Part shown: positions 25,333 to 33,959 of the stretch, piece after piece
How the letters are laid out: every line of letters begins with the position of its first letter
How positions within the stretch are numbered: the first letter of the stretch is position 1
Assembly: GCF_023242315.1 (NCBI RefSeq)
Contig: NZ_JALLIY010000011.1
Coordinates: 1-64,000, forward strand
Source of the DNA: Pseudomonas sp. MWU13-2105
Lineage (GTDB): Bacteria > Pseudomonadota > Gammaproteobacteria > Pseudomonadales > Pseudomonadaceae
Length of the DNA stretch: 64,000 nt
Direction of reading: 5' to 3'
Position numbers and translations under genes: made by a program
Notes under the pieces: model-generated
Database searches by the model: none
What the model was told of the DNA's origin: nothing
Seen by the model: the letters and a program-made list of their open reading frames with translations, nothing else

Positions 25333-26847
25333 ATGAGAAGAAGTCAGAAGTTGTTCAGCGTCAGCTTGTTGGCGCTGGTAGTCAGTGGTTGTGCCGTGAC
25401 CAGCCAGCCGATCGATCGTAGTGTCAGCGAACAACGTGCCAAGAGCGATATGCAGACCATGTTCAAGGATCAGGAGCCATTGAGCGGCCCGCTGACCCTG
25501 CACCAGGCCATGGCCCGCGCGGTAAAGTACAATCTCGAGGGCCGGCTGAAGATCATGGAGGAGGCCCTGGCCAAGCGCCAACTTGATCTCGCCAGCTTCG
25601 ACATGCTGCCGCGCATGGCGCTCTCCGCCGGCTATGCCGGGCGTAATAATGTCAGCGCTTCCAGCAGCCAGAACGTCCGGACCGGGGAGCAGTCCCTGGT
25701 ACCTTCGACTTCCCAGGACCGCGACCGTCGCGTCGGCGACCTGACCATGGTCTGGAACGTGCTCGACTTCGGCGTGAGCTACATCAACGCCAAGCAGCAG
25801 GGCGACCAACGACTGATCGTCCAGGAGCGCCGGCGCAAGGTGGTCAACACCATCGTCCAGGACGTGCGTTCGGCCTACTGGCGCGCCGTGGCCGCCGAGC
25901 GCCTGCTCAAGCAGATCGATAGCCTGATGGCGCGGGTCGAGCAGGCCCAGGGCAACAGCGAGAAAATGAGTGAGCAGCGCATTGGCGATCCGATCCAGGC
26001 CCTGGGCTACCAGCGCGCCCTGATCGTCGCCACGCGCCAGCTGGAAGAACAACGCAAGGCCCTGACCCTGGCCAAGACCGAACTGGCGACCCTGATCAAC
26101 CTGCCGATGGGCACCGAGCTGACCCTGGCGACTCCGGAAAACTACGAGATCCCGGAACTCAAGGTCGACATGGGCAAGCTGGAGCAGGAAGCCCTGGCCA
26201 ACCGTCCGGAACTGCGCGAGCAGGACTACCAGACCCGGATCAGCGCCAACGAAACCCGCAAGGCCATGCTGCGCCTGCTGCCGGGCCTGGAATTCTCCGC
26301 CGGCGGCCATTACGACAGCAACTCCTTCCTGGTCAACGACAAGTGGGCCGACTACGGCGTCAAGGTCACCTGGAACCTGTTCAATGTGATCTCCGCACCG
26401 GCGGCCATTGACGTTGCCAAGGCCGGCGAAGAAGTGGCCACGGCGCGTCGCCAGGCCATGTCCATCGCGGTGCTGGCCCAGCTCTACGTGGCCAATGCCA
26501 ACTTCAATGAAGCGCTGCGTCAGTTCAAGACCAGCCAGCAACTGTCGAACATTGACGGGCAGATCGCCGGTCAACTGCGCAACCGCTACAAGGCGGCTGG
26601 GCTCGGTGAACTGGACCTGATCCAGGGCGAGCTCAACACCTTGCAGGCCGACCTGCGTCGCGACCTGGCCTATGCCGACCTGCGCAATGCCTACGGGCAG
26701 ATCTTTGCCAGTGCCGGGCTGGATCCGCTGCCGCCGGAAGTGTCTTCGACCAAGATCCAGTCGATTGCCGGGGCCTTGGCCACGCGTGAGTCCGATTGGG
26801 CCGCGGGCAAGATCGATGAACCAGTGAGGCCTGCTCAAGCGAAATGA
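25333..26847 (+). CDS. TolC-family outer-membrane channel lipoprotein
   Basis: A 504-residue protein with a lipoprotein signal (LALVVSGC, lipidated Cys near residue 18). The TolC fold is seen as two long coiled-coil helical halves, the first with LTLHQAMARAVKYNLEGRL and the second with KVDMGKLEQEALANRPELREQDYQ, and membrane strand regions around WNVLDFG and WNLFNV. It starts 75 bases after the giant protein gene. It should form the outer-membrane exit duct for that substrate, docking with the HlyD adaptors upstream. Its stop overlaps a small reading frame as ATGA. Confidence 0.88.
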   Translation: MRRSQKLFSVSLLALVVSGCAVTSQPIDRSVSEQRAKSDMQTMFKDQEPLSGPLTLHQAMARAVKYNLEGRLKIMEEALAKRQLDLASFDMLPRMALSAGYAGRNNVSASSSQNVRTGEQSLVPSTSQDRDRRVGDLTMVWNVLDFGVSYINAKQQGDQRLIVQERRRKVVNTIVQDVRSAYWRAVAAERLLKQIDSLMARVEQAQGNSEKMSEQRIGDPIQALGYQRALIVATRQLEEQRKALTLAKTELATLINLPMGTELTLATPENYEIPELKVDMGKLEQEALANRPELREQDYQTRISANETRKAMLRLLPGLEFSAGGHYDSNSFLVNDKWADYGVKVTWNLFNVISAPAAIDVAKAGEEVATARRQAMSIAVLAQLYVANANFNEALRQFKTSQQLSNIDGQIAGQLRNRYKAAGLGELDLIQGELNTLQADLRRDLAYADLRNAYGQIFASAGLDPLPPEVSSTKIQSIAGALATRESDWAAGKIDEPVRPAQAK

Positions 26848-26942
26848 CCGACTTGCCCCGGGGGCCGATCAGCCGCAGTCAACGCGAGGCCTGTGCCGGG
26901 CGGTTGCTCGAGCGGCTTTGCGTGGCGGGAGCCATTCTCTGA
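26844..26942 (+). CDS. Possible 32-codon ORF coupled to the TolC gene
   Basis: The ATG overlaps the TolC stop (ATGA) and the frame stays open for 32 codons (MTDLPRGPISRSQ...CVAGAIL) before a TGA inside the next gene's start region. It may be a real small peptide, a coupling leader for the hydroxylase, or chance. I see no known family. Confidence 0.25.
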   Translation: MTDLPRGPISRSQREACAGRLLERLCVAGAIL

Positions 26943-27730
26943 GCCGGCCGGCGTTTTCCCGCCTGCCTGTCGCCGTGGACCTGCCACTGCTGCGCCAGGC
27001 CCTGGCGCAGTTGGGCGACAGTGCCTGGGTGGCGCACTTCAATCGCGATTACTTCACTGGCGAGTGGAGCGGGGTGGCGCTGGTGTCCGCCAACGATGCC
27101 CCGGGCGAACTGGCGCCGGGCAAGGGCGAGGCGGTGGCGCGCAAACCCTGGCTGGAAGACCCGCGCTGGTCCTATGGCTTGCAGGGCCTGCCGTTGGAAA
27201 TCCGTTCGGCGCGCCTGCTGCGGCTGGGCCCGGGTGGGCGGATTCATGAACACCGCGATTACGACCTCAGTCCTCCGGACGCTGACCGGCGCCTGCATAT
27301 TCCCCTGCTCAGCCCGCCCGAGGTGGAGTTCATACTCGATGGCCAGTGCATTCCGATGAAGGCCGGCGAATGCTGGTTTCTCGACCTGGCGCGGCCCCAT
27401 AGCGTCGACAACTGGGGCGAGGGCGAGCGGGTTCACCTGGTGCTCGACTGTCGTCCGAGTGCCTGGCTGGAGCAGCAGATTGCCGCGGGCCTGCCGAGCA
27501 CTCCGGCGCCTGGCCGGGGGCGGGCGGCCATGGCGCTCGAGCAGTTTCGCCAATGGCTGGAGCGTGACCCGCAACTGTCTCGGGAACTGCAGGCGCAGAC
27601 CGACAGCGAAGCCTTTATCACCCGGACCCTGGAGCGCGCCGCCGCCCATGGCTTGCACTTCGCCCGTGAAGACTTGCGCGCGGCCATGCTCCGTGGCCGG
27701 CGCAATTGGAATCAGCCATGGACGGCCTGA
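26918..27730 (+). CDS. Aspartyl/asparaginyl beta-hydroxylase family dioxygenase
   Basis: A 270-residue protein with the double-stranded beta-helix of Fe(II)/2-oxoglutarate Asp/Asn hydroxylases: GRIHEHRDYDL (iron His and Asp), RLHIPLLSP, ECWFLDLARPHSVDN (distal iron His) and ERVHLVLDC (Arg for 2-oxoglutarate). The family hydroxylates Asp or Asn side chains in proteins, or free amino acids. The best start is the TTG at 26918; no ATG lies near, and an internal start would remove conserved N-terminal sequence. It overlaps the following sulfotransferase by 13 bases. Placed right after the TolC gene, it may modify the giant repeat protein. Confidence 0.85.
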   Translation: MRGGSHSLSRPAFSRLPVAVDLPLLRQALAQLGDSAWVAHFNRDYFTGEWSGVALVSANDAPGELAPGKGEAVARKPWLEDPRWSYGLQGLPLEIRSARLLRLGPGGRIHEHRDYDLSPPDADRRLHIPLLSPPEVEFILDGQCIPMKAGECWFLDLARPHSVDNWGEGERVHLVLDCRPSAWLEQQIAAGLPSTPAPGRGRAAMALEQFRQWLERDPQLSRELQAQTDSEAFITRTLERAAAHGLHFAREDLRAAMLRGRRNWNQPWTA

Positions 27731-28707
27731 AAGACTGGCTGCCGATTCGCGTCTGGCGCGAAGACGTCCATTGGCGTGTCGACTGGTGCTGGTTTGGTGA
27801 GCGCCGGCTGGATCAGCCGTTTTTTGGCGATTCGGTGGAGGAAGCCCTGAAGTTGCCGTTCAACCAGGCTTTTCGGCGTGAGACGCCGCTGGCGGTGCTC
27901 AGTGAATGGCAGGTGCCGGCGGTGGCGCCGAGTGCGTTTATCTATCATGCCTCGCGCTGCGGTTCGACGCTGATCGGCCAGATGCTGGCGCAGTTGGACA
28001 ACCACATCGTGATCAGCGAGCCGCCGCCGCTGGACCGCCTGCTGCGCGACGCGCTCGATCCGCAGGAGCGGCGTGCCGCCGTGCGAGGGTTGTTGGCGGC
28101 TTACGGCCAGCGGCGGCGCGGCACCGAACAGGCCCTGGTGATCAAGCTGGACGCCTGGAATATCGGCGAGTTGCCCTTGCTGCGCGAGTGTTTTCCCGAG
28201 ACGCCCTGGTTGTTCCTGTACCGCGATCCGCTGGAAGTCGCCGTGTCCCATGTGCGCCGGGCCGGTCTGCACATGGTGCCGGGGATGATCGGTCATAGCG
28301 TGTTGGACACGCCGGAGCAGGATGACTCGCGGGAAGACTACATCGCCGCGCGCCTCGGGCGGATCCTCCGGCAGGGCTGGGAGCACTGCCTGGCTTTTGG
28401 CGGTTTGCCGGTCAACTACAGTGAACTGCCGGGGGCATTGGGAGGGCATCTGGGTGAGTTCTTCGGGCTCGACGACCGGCAGCGCAGCCAGGTGTTTGCC
28501 GTCGCCCGACAGCACGCCAAGCAACCGGACCAGGTGTTTGTGCCGGACAGCCAGGACAAGCACCGGGAAGCCTCCGAGCGGCTCAAGGAGCGGGTGGCGT
28601 TCTGGGCCGAGGGGCCTTATCAGGCCCTGGAAGTTTTGCGCGCGGAACGCAATCCGCCAGGCGCGACCGGCCGCCGCCCGCTGGCGCGCAATGGTCGTCA
28701 ACGTTGA
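27718..28707 (+). CDS. Second sulfotransferase-like protein
   Basis: A 329-residue protein with a P-loop-like PAPS motif, FIYHASRCGSTLIGQML (near residues 73-89), and a 3'-phosphate-binding stretch, PWLFLYRDPLEVAVSHVRR. The N-terminal 70 residues (WLPIRVWREDVHWRVDW) are extra. The start is the ATG at 27718 inside the hydroxylase gene, so the two are translationally coupled. A hydroxylase directly paired with a sulfotransferase suggests sequential hydroxylation and O-sulfation of one substrate, which is an inference. It differs clearly from the sulfotransferase at 18304, so it is not a recent duplicate. Confidence 0.82.
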   Translation: MDGLKDWLPIRVWREDVHWRVDWCWFGERRLDQPFFGDSVEEALKLPFNQAFRRETPLAVLSEWQVPAVAPSAFIYHASRCGSTLIGQMLAQLDNHIVISEPPPLDRLLRDALDPQERRAAVRGLLAAYGQRRRGTEQALVIKLDAWNIGELPLLRECFPETPWLFLYRDPLEVAVSHVRRAGLHMVPGMIGHSVLDTPEQDDSREDYIAARLGRILRQGWEHCLAFGGLPVNYSELPGALGGHLGEFFGLDDRQRSQVFAVARQHAKQPDQVFVPDSQDKHREASERLKERVAFWAEGPYQALEVLRAERNPPGATGRRPLARNGRQR

Positions 28708-28733
28708 CGCAGAGTCTCATGCCTAGCCGAAAT

Positions 28734-28765
28734 TTGTGGCGAGCGGGCAAGCCCGCTCGCCACAA
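28734..28765. terminator. Perfect 15-bp inverted repeat after the modification genes
   Basis: TTGTGGCGAGCGGGC and GCCCGCTCGCCACAA are exact complements separated by AA. It matches the style of Pseudomonas REP palindromes and could stop transcription from both convergent units, though no T run follows on either strand. Confidence 0.55.
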
Positions 28766-28809
28766 GACCGCGCCAGTTGCTGAATTTCTTGATTGGCAGT
28801 CCTCGGACG

Positions 28810-29583
28810 TCAGGTCTTATCTTTCGCTGACAGATCGGCCATGCCCTTCAGCAACTCGATCGGCAGCGGAAAGACGATGGTCGAGCTCTTGTCCCCGGCA
28901 ATCGACGACAAGGTCTGCATATACCGCAGCTGCATGGCCCCCGGCTGGCGTCCGAGCATTTCGGCGGCCTGCATCAGTTTCTCGGAGGCCTGCAGTTCGC
29001 CTTCGGCGTGGATCACCTTGGCCCGCCGTTCCCGTTCAGCCTCGGCCTGCTTGGCGATGGCGCGGATCATCGACTCGTTGAGGTCCACATGCTTGATCTC
29101 GACGTTGGCCACCTTGATCCCCCAGGCATCGGTCTGGGCGTCCAGCACTTGCTGGACATCGGCATTGAGCTTTTCCCGCTCGGCCAGCAGCTCATCCAGC
29201 TCATGCTTGCCGAGTACCGCGCGCAGCGTCGTTTGGGCCAGTTGGCTGGTGGCGGCGAGAAAGTTCTCCACCTGGATAATCGCCTTCTGCGGGTCGAGCA
29301 CGCGGAAGTACAGCACCGCATTGACCTTCACCGAGACGTTGTCGCGGGTGATCACGTCCTGGGGCGGCACGTCGTGCACCACCGTACGAAGGTCGACCCG
29401 GACCATTTGCTGGACCAGCGGAATCAACACGATCAGCCCGGGTCCCTTGACCTGCCAGAAGCGTCCGAGCTGGAACACTACGCCGCGTTCATATTCACGC
29501 AGGATGCGAAAGGTCGACGCCACCAGCATCAGCAGCAGGAACGCCAGCAGCGCGCCGGAACCCAATTGCAGGACCATGATCAA
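28810..29583 (-). CDS. Slipin/stomatin-like SPFH protein
   Basis: A 257-residue protein with one N-terminal membrane helix (LGSGALLAFLLLMLVAS), then a band 7/SPFH domain (ILREYERGVVFQLGRFW, GLIVLIPLVQQMVRVDLR, ITRDNVSVKVNAVLYFRV, QTTLRAVLGKHELDELL) and a C-terminal coiled coil with AEAERERRAKVIHAEGE. It resembles bacterial slipins that organise membrane domains and pair with NfeD. Its start overlaps the NfeD gene's stop by 4 bases, a conserved pairing. Confidence 0.9.
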   Translation of the reverse strand: MIMVLQLGSGALLAFLLLMLVASTFRILREYERGVVFQLGRFWQVKGPGLIVLIPLVQQMVRVDLRTVVHDVPPQDVITRDNVSVKVNAVLYFRVLDPQKAIIQVENFLAATSQLAQTTLRAVLGKHELDELLAEREKLNADVQQVLDAQTDAWGIKVANVEIKHVDLNESMIRAIAKQAEAERERRAKVIHAEGELQASEKLMQAAEMLGRQPGAMQLRYMQTLSSIAGDKSSTIVFPLPIELLKGMADLSAKDKT

Positions 29584-30161
29584 TCTCCTCGCCTGGGCGG
29601 GTCGTCAACGGCTTTCACTTCCAATAGCAGGCCCTTGCGCGCGATCACCCGTACCTGTTGACCGGGATGCAGCGGTGTCGGGCTCAGGACCTGCCAGTTT
29701 TCGCCTTGCAACTGCACCCAGCCGGCGTAGGCATTGCCGGCTTTCAGGGCGGTAATGGGTGTCAGGCTGCCTTCCAGCCCGGCATCGCCGCTGACCACCT
29801 TGCGTCGGTGGGCCTTGATTGCGGCGCCGATCACGCCGAGCAGCAAGAGCGTGCCGATGAGCATCAGGCTGAGTTTCAGCGGCTGGGCGGTGTTGTCGTC
29901 GAATAGCTGTGGGTTGAACAGGACCAGCGTGCCGACCACGACCGCGACGAGACCGCTGGCGCCGATCGCACCGTAACTTGGCACCAGGGCTTCGGCGACG
30001 ATCAGGGCGATGCCCAGCAGGATCAGCCCGGAGCCGGAGTCGTCGATGGGCAGCACCAGCAGGGTCACGACGGAGTCGGCGCCTTCGGCAAGTTGGGGCC
30101 CGATGGGCCAGACGATCAGCCACCCGAACAGCAACCAGGCCCACCAGCAACGACTGCTCAC
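29580..30161 (-). CDS. NfeD family membrane protein, short form
   Basis: A 193-residue protein with a signal-like N-terminus, three to four membrane helices (LILLGIALIVAEALVPSYGAIG, LVAVVVGTLVLF, LSLMLIGTLLLLGVIGAAI) and a C-terminal OB-fold domain (AGWVQLQGENWQVLS). It lacks the ClpP-like protease domain of long NfeD proteins. It is the first gene of the pair with the slipin and probably its membrane partner. Confidence 0.88.
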   Translation of the reverse strand: MSSRCWWAWLLFGWLIVWPIGPQLAEGADSVVTLLVLPIDDSGSGLILLGIALIVAEALVPSYGAIGASGLVAVVVGTLVLFNPQLFDDNTAQPLKLSLMLIGTLLLLGVIGAAIKAHRRKVVSGDAGLEGSLTPITALKAGNAYAGWVQLQGENWQVLSPTPLHPGQQVRVIARKGLLLEVKAVDDPPRRGD

Positions 30162-30511
30162 TTGAGTTCTCCGCGAGTTTCGTTACCCCCATCAAGAAGC
30201 TTAGTCGAGCGGGGGCGCCCCGCCGGATAAACCTCTGCTCGCTGCCGCTCCCGGAGCGGTCGTGCCGCCTCTCCAGCCAACGCGCTCCCACAGGTTCGGG
30301 ATGTACACAGCATCTGGGTATGACGCTGTCATGTAGGAGCAGGACTTGCCCGCGAAGCTTTTTAGACCCGACCCGACTATCGAGGACCTGTGATAGCGAG
30401 AACGGTTACTGACGTTAAGCCGACGCCCGGCGCCGAACTGCCTAGACTCTTACCCAAGGAAGGCAGCAAACCCATCGCCCTGGGGCATTCGACAGGGCTC
30501 GGAGGTGCATC

Positions 30512-30973
30512 ATGCGCATGGCAAAAACCGTGCAGCGCAGCCTGGAACAGGCGCACTGCGAATTCGACATCGTCGCTCATCCGCATTCGTCCAGCAGCCT
30601 GGAAACCGCCCGCCTGGCGGGGATCCCGGCCGAGCGCATGGCCAAGTCGGTGGTGCTCGACGACCAGCACGGCCACTACCTGATGGCGGTCCTGCCCGCC
30701 AGCCAGCACCTGGACCTGAGCAAGGTCCGTGGCGCCAGTACCTGGCAGATTACCCGGGAAAGCACCCTGGCCTATCTGTTCCAGGACTGCGAACGCGGGG
30801 CGGTACCGGCGCTGGGCGAGTCCTATGGCTTGAAAATGGTGGTCGATCCGCAACTGACCCGCCAGCACGACATCTACGTGGAAGCCGGCAACCATCACAA
30901 TCTGGTGCATATGCAGATGGACCAGTACCTGAAACTGGTACCGCATGCCGAGGTGTGCGAGGTCTGTCATTGA
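30512..30973 (+). CDS. YbaK/ProX-type aminoacyl-tRNA deacylase
   Basis: A 153-residue single-domain protein of the YbaK/INS superfamily. The conserved lysine is in RMAKSVVLDD, followed by HYLMAVLPASQHLDL and GAVPALGESYGL, as in free-standing editing domains that hydrolyse mischarged tRNAs. Which mischarged pair it acts on cannot be told by eye. GGAGGTG lies at the right distance before the ATG at 30512. It appears to be a single-gene unit before DUF2789. Confidence 0.82.
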   Translation: MRMAKTVQRSLEQAHCEFDIVAHPHSSSSLETARLAGIPAERMAKSVVLDDQHGHYLMAVLPASQHLDLSKVRGASTWQITRESTLAYLFQDCERGAVPALGESYGLKMVVDPQLTRQHDIYVEAGNHHNLVHMQMDQYLKLVPHAEVCEVCH

Positions 30974-31082
30974 GGCCCGGGCACGGTCCGTTCCGTACTC
31001 ACGCGGTGCTTTGCAGCGGGAACGCCCTTGCTCGCGCGACTGTCTGACCAGCACCGCCATTTTTCCTGTACTGGAGAGCCCC

Positions 31083-31328
31083 ATGGAATCACCTGACCAC
31101 AGCCTGCCATCCCTGTTCAAGCAACTGGGCCTGCCCGACGACCCGGTCAGCATCGATCGCTTTGTCGCCACCCATTCGCCGCTCAAGCCGGAGCTGCATC
31201 TGGCCGACGCTTTTTTCTGGAGCAAGAGCCAGGCGGACTTTCTGCGGAGCGAGATTCTCGACGATGCCGACTGGGCGGAAGTGGTGGATCAGCTGGATGT
31301 GTTGTTGAGGAAGGGGAGAGGCGTTTAA
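31083..31328 (+). CDS. DUF2789 family protein
   Basis: An 81-residue protein with the DUF2789 pattern: LPSLFKQLGLP, IDRFVATHSPL, LADAFFWSKSQADFLRSEI, DADWAEVVDQLDVLLR. The function is unknown; it is small, acidic, helical and probably cytoplasmic. The start is the ATG at 31083; an upstream in-frame open stretch from 30945 lacks family sequence. Confidence 0.82.
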   Translation: MESPDHSLPSLFKQLGLPDDPVSIDRFVATHSPLKPELHLADAFFWSKSQADFLRSEILDDADWAEVVDQLDVLLRKGRGV

Positions 31329-31357
31329 GGCACGGCATGGCGTAATTGTTTCAAAAC

Positions 31358-31407
31358 TTGACGAGGCGCGATTGATGCGAGATATTGATAGTTAGCAAAC
31401 TAACAAT
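31358..31407 (+). promoter_or_regulatory. Promoter and MarR-type operator of the efflux operon
   Basis: TTGACG at 31358-31363 and GATATT at 31382-31387 are 18 bases apart. Directly downstream, overlapping the likely transcription start, is the dyad ATAGTTAGCAAACTAACAAT, with GTTAG (31392-31396) and CTAAC (31401-31405) around CAAA. Its size and place fit autorepression by the MarR protein that starts at 31420. Confidence 0.65.
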
Positions 31408-31419
31408 GCGAATCTCCCC

Positions 31420-31878
31420 GTGTCCAAGCACCTCGAACAGTTGCACAAGCATATCAGTGCCGGCCTCGTCGTCGCCTCGCGCCATTGGCGCCGGGTGTGC
31501 CAGACCACGCTGGTCAACTATGGGATCTCCGAAGCCTGTGCCATGCCGTTGCTGCTGATCGGGCGCATGGGGCCGGGTGTGCGCCAGGTTACCGTGGCCC
31601 ACGAAGCGGGTATGGAGAGCCCGTCGCTGGTGCGCCTGCTCGACCAGTTGTGCAATGCCGGCTATGTGTTGCGCAGCGAAGACCCGAGCGACCGCCGCGC
31701 GAAATGCCTGAGCCTGACCGAGGCCGGCGAGCACCTGATGCATGACATCGAAAGCCAGTTGATCCGCTTGCGCAGTGAAGTCCTCGACGGCATCGCACCG
31801 GCTGATCTGGAAGCGGCGCTGCGGGTCATCCGCGCCTTCGAAGCGGCCGGGCAGCACCTCGGAGTGGCCAACCCGTGA
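31420..31878 (+). CDS. MarR-family transcriptional regulator
   Basis: A 152-residue winged-helix protein. It has the DNA-binding helix region QVTVAHEAGMESPSLVRLLDQLCNAGYVLRSEDPSDRRAKCLSLTEAG, whose DPSDRRAK wing is diagnostic of MarR proteins. The start is a GTG at 31420 without an obvious ribosome site, about 30 bases from the expected transcript start. The stop overlaps the next gene as GTGA. It is the first gene of a five-gene efflux operon and probably represses it until an aromatic or other toxic ligand binds. Confidence 0.88.
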   Translation: MSKHLEQLHKHISAGLVVASRHWRRVCQTTLVNYGISEACAMPLLLIGRMGPGVRQVTVAHEAGMESPSLVRLLDQLCNAGYVLRSEDPSDRRAKCLSLTEAGEHLMHDIESQLIRLRSEVLDGIAPADLEAALRVIRAFEAAGQHLGVANP

Positions 31879-33959
31879 ACGGTTTCTGGACCGGCATGCC
31901 GCCTGCCCGCGACTGGTTCTACGGCGTGCGCACCTTCGCCGCCTCGATGATCGCGCTGTATATCGCCTTGCTGATGGAGCTGCCGCGCCCCTACTGGGCC
32001 ATGGCCACCGTCTATATCGTCTCCAGCCCATTCGTCGGTCCCACCAGCTCCAAGGCCCTGTATCGCGCGGTCGGTACTTTTCTCGGGGCCTCGGCGGCGG
32101 TGCTGTTCGTCCCGCTGTTCGTACAGACCCCCTATCTGCTGGTGGTGGCGGTCGCGCTCTGGACCGGCATCCTGCTGTTTCTCTCGCTGCACCTGCGCAC
32201 CGCCAACAGCTACGCGCTGATGCTCGCCGGCTACACCATGCCGATGATCGCCCTGCCGGTGGTCGATAACCCCCTGGGCGTATTCGATGTGGCGGTGTCG
32301 CGGACCGAGGAAATCTTTCTCGGCATTGCCGTGGCGGCGGTGGTCGGCAGCATGTTCTGGCCCCGGCGCCTGGCTCCGGTGTTTATCGACGCGGCGGGTA
32401 AGTGGTTCGGCGATGCCTCGACCTACAGCCTGCGTTTTCTTTCGCGCAACGTGCAGGCCGAGGAAGTCAGCACGCTGCGCTCGGCGATGGTCGCGACCTT
32501 CAACAGCCTTGAAATGATGATCGGCCAGTTGCCCCACGAAGGCGCCCGGCCACAGACCGTGCGCAACACCAAGGAGTTGCGCGGGCGGATGATCCACCTG
32601 TTGCCGGTGGTCGATGCCCTGGACGACGCCTTGTATGCGATGGAGCGACGCACGCCGGAGCTGGTGGCGCGTTTCGAACCCTTGCTCGTGGCCACCCGTG
32701 AATGGCTGGAAAGCACCACGCAAGATGCGCTGGTCGAACGCTGGCAAGCCCTGCGGGCCCAGGTCGAAAGCCTGCAACCCGGCCCGGTCGAGCTGGATGA
32801 CCGGCGCCAGCTGCTGTTCTCCAACGCCCTCTACCGTCTCGGCGAGTGGATTGACCTGTGGCAGGACCTGCGTAGCCTGCAATACGCCATCCGCTGCGAG
32901 AGCCAGGATAACTGGCGCGCGGTCTATCGCCACTGGCGCCTGGGCCGCCTGACGCCATTTCTCGACCGTGGCCTGATGCTCTATTCGGCGGGTTCGACGG
33001 TGCTGGCGATCATTGTCGCCTCGCTGCTGTGGATTCTGCTCGGCTGGACCGACGGCGCCAGCGCGGTGATCCTGGCGGCGGTCGCCTGCAGCTTTTTCGC
33101 GGCGATGGACGACCCGGCGCCGCAGATCTACCGGTTCTTTTTCTGGACCGCGATGTCGGTGATTTTCGCCAGTCTCTACCTGTTCGTGGTGTTGCCCAAC
33201 CTGCACGATTTCCCGATGCTGGTGCTGGCCTTCGCCGTGCCCTTTATCTGCGTCGGTACCCTCACCGTGCAGCCGCGTTTCTACCTCGGGACCTTGCTGA
33301 CCATCGTCAATACCTCGTCCTTCATCAGCATCCAGGGCGCCTACGACGCCGACTTCCTGAACTTCACCAACTCCAACCTGGCCGGTCCCGTGGGCCTGCT
33401 GTTCGCTTTTGTCTGGACCCTGGTGGCCCGGCCTTTCGGCGCCGAGCTGGCGGCCAAGCGCCTGACCCGTTTCAGCTGGCACGACATCGTCGGGCTGACC
33501 GAGCCGGCGACCCTGGCCGAACACCGGCACCTGGGCGCGCAGATGCTCGACCGGCTGATGCAGCATCTGCCACGGCTGGCCATGACCGGCCAGGACACCG
33601 GTGCGGCGCTGCGCGAGTTGCGGGTGGCACTCAACCTGCTCGACCTGCTGGCCTACACGCCACGGGTGCTGGGGGGGGCGAATGTGCTGCTCAAACAGGT
33701 GGTGGAGGAGGTCGGCGAGTACTTCCGCGCCTGCCTCAAGGCACGTGAGCGCCTGCCGGCACCGGCGCCCTTGCTGATGACCCTGGACCGCACGCGGCGG
33801 GCCCTGAGTTCCCAGGGGCTGGACGATGGCGAAACCCGCCTGCACCTGTTGCACGCCTTGAGTGGACTGCGCCTGGCGTTGTTGCCCGGCGTGGAATTCG
33901 TCGATAGCGGCGATCAGCCTTCGAGTGTTCCGTATGGGATCAATGGGGTGCCTTTATGA
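31875..33959 (+). CDS. FUSC/AaeB-like inner-membrane efflux protein
   Basis: A 694-residue protein with two groups of membrane helices (about residues 15-170 and 360-500) separated and followed by cytoplasmic segments, the FUSC/AaeB architecture. Motifs include RPYWAMATVYIVSSPFVG and SKALYRAVGTFLGA, which recur in the family. Together with AaeA-like and DUF1656 proteins it should export aromatic acids or related compounds. All joints in the operon are overlaps (GTGA, ATGA), indicating tight coupling. Confidence 0.87.
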   Translation: MNGFWTGMPPARDWFYGVRTFAASMIALYIALLMELPRPYWAMATVYIVSSPFVGPTSSKALYRAVGTFLGASAAVLFVPLFVQTPYLLVVAVALWTGILLFLSLHLRTANSYALMLAGYTMPMIALPVVDNPLGVFDVAVSRTEEIFLGIAVAAVVGSMFWPRRLAPVFIDAAGKWFGDASTYSLRFLSRNVQAEEVSTLRSAMVATFNSLEMMIGQLPHEGARPQTVRNTKELRGRMIHLLPVVDALDDALYAMERRTPELVARFEPLLVATREWLESTTQDALVERWQALRAQVESLQPGPVELDDRRQLLFSNALYRLGEWIDLWQDLRSLQYAIRCESQDNWRAVYRHWRLGRLTPFLDRGLMLYSAGSTVLAIIVASLLWILLGWTDGASAVILAAVACSFFAAMDDPAPQIYRFFFWTAMSVIFASLYLFVVLPNLHDFPMLVLAFAVPFICVGTLTVQPRFYLGTLLTIVNTSSFISIQGAYDADFLNFTNSNLAGPVGLLFAFVWTLVARPFGAELAAKRLTRFSWHDIVGLTEPATLAEHRHLGAQMLDRLMQHLPRLAMTGQDTGAALRELRVALNLLDLLAYTPRVLGGANVLLKQVVEEVGEYFRACLKARERLPAPAPLLMTLDRTRRALSSQGLDDGETRLHLLHALSGLRLALLPGVEFVDSGDQPSSVPYGINGVPL

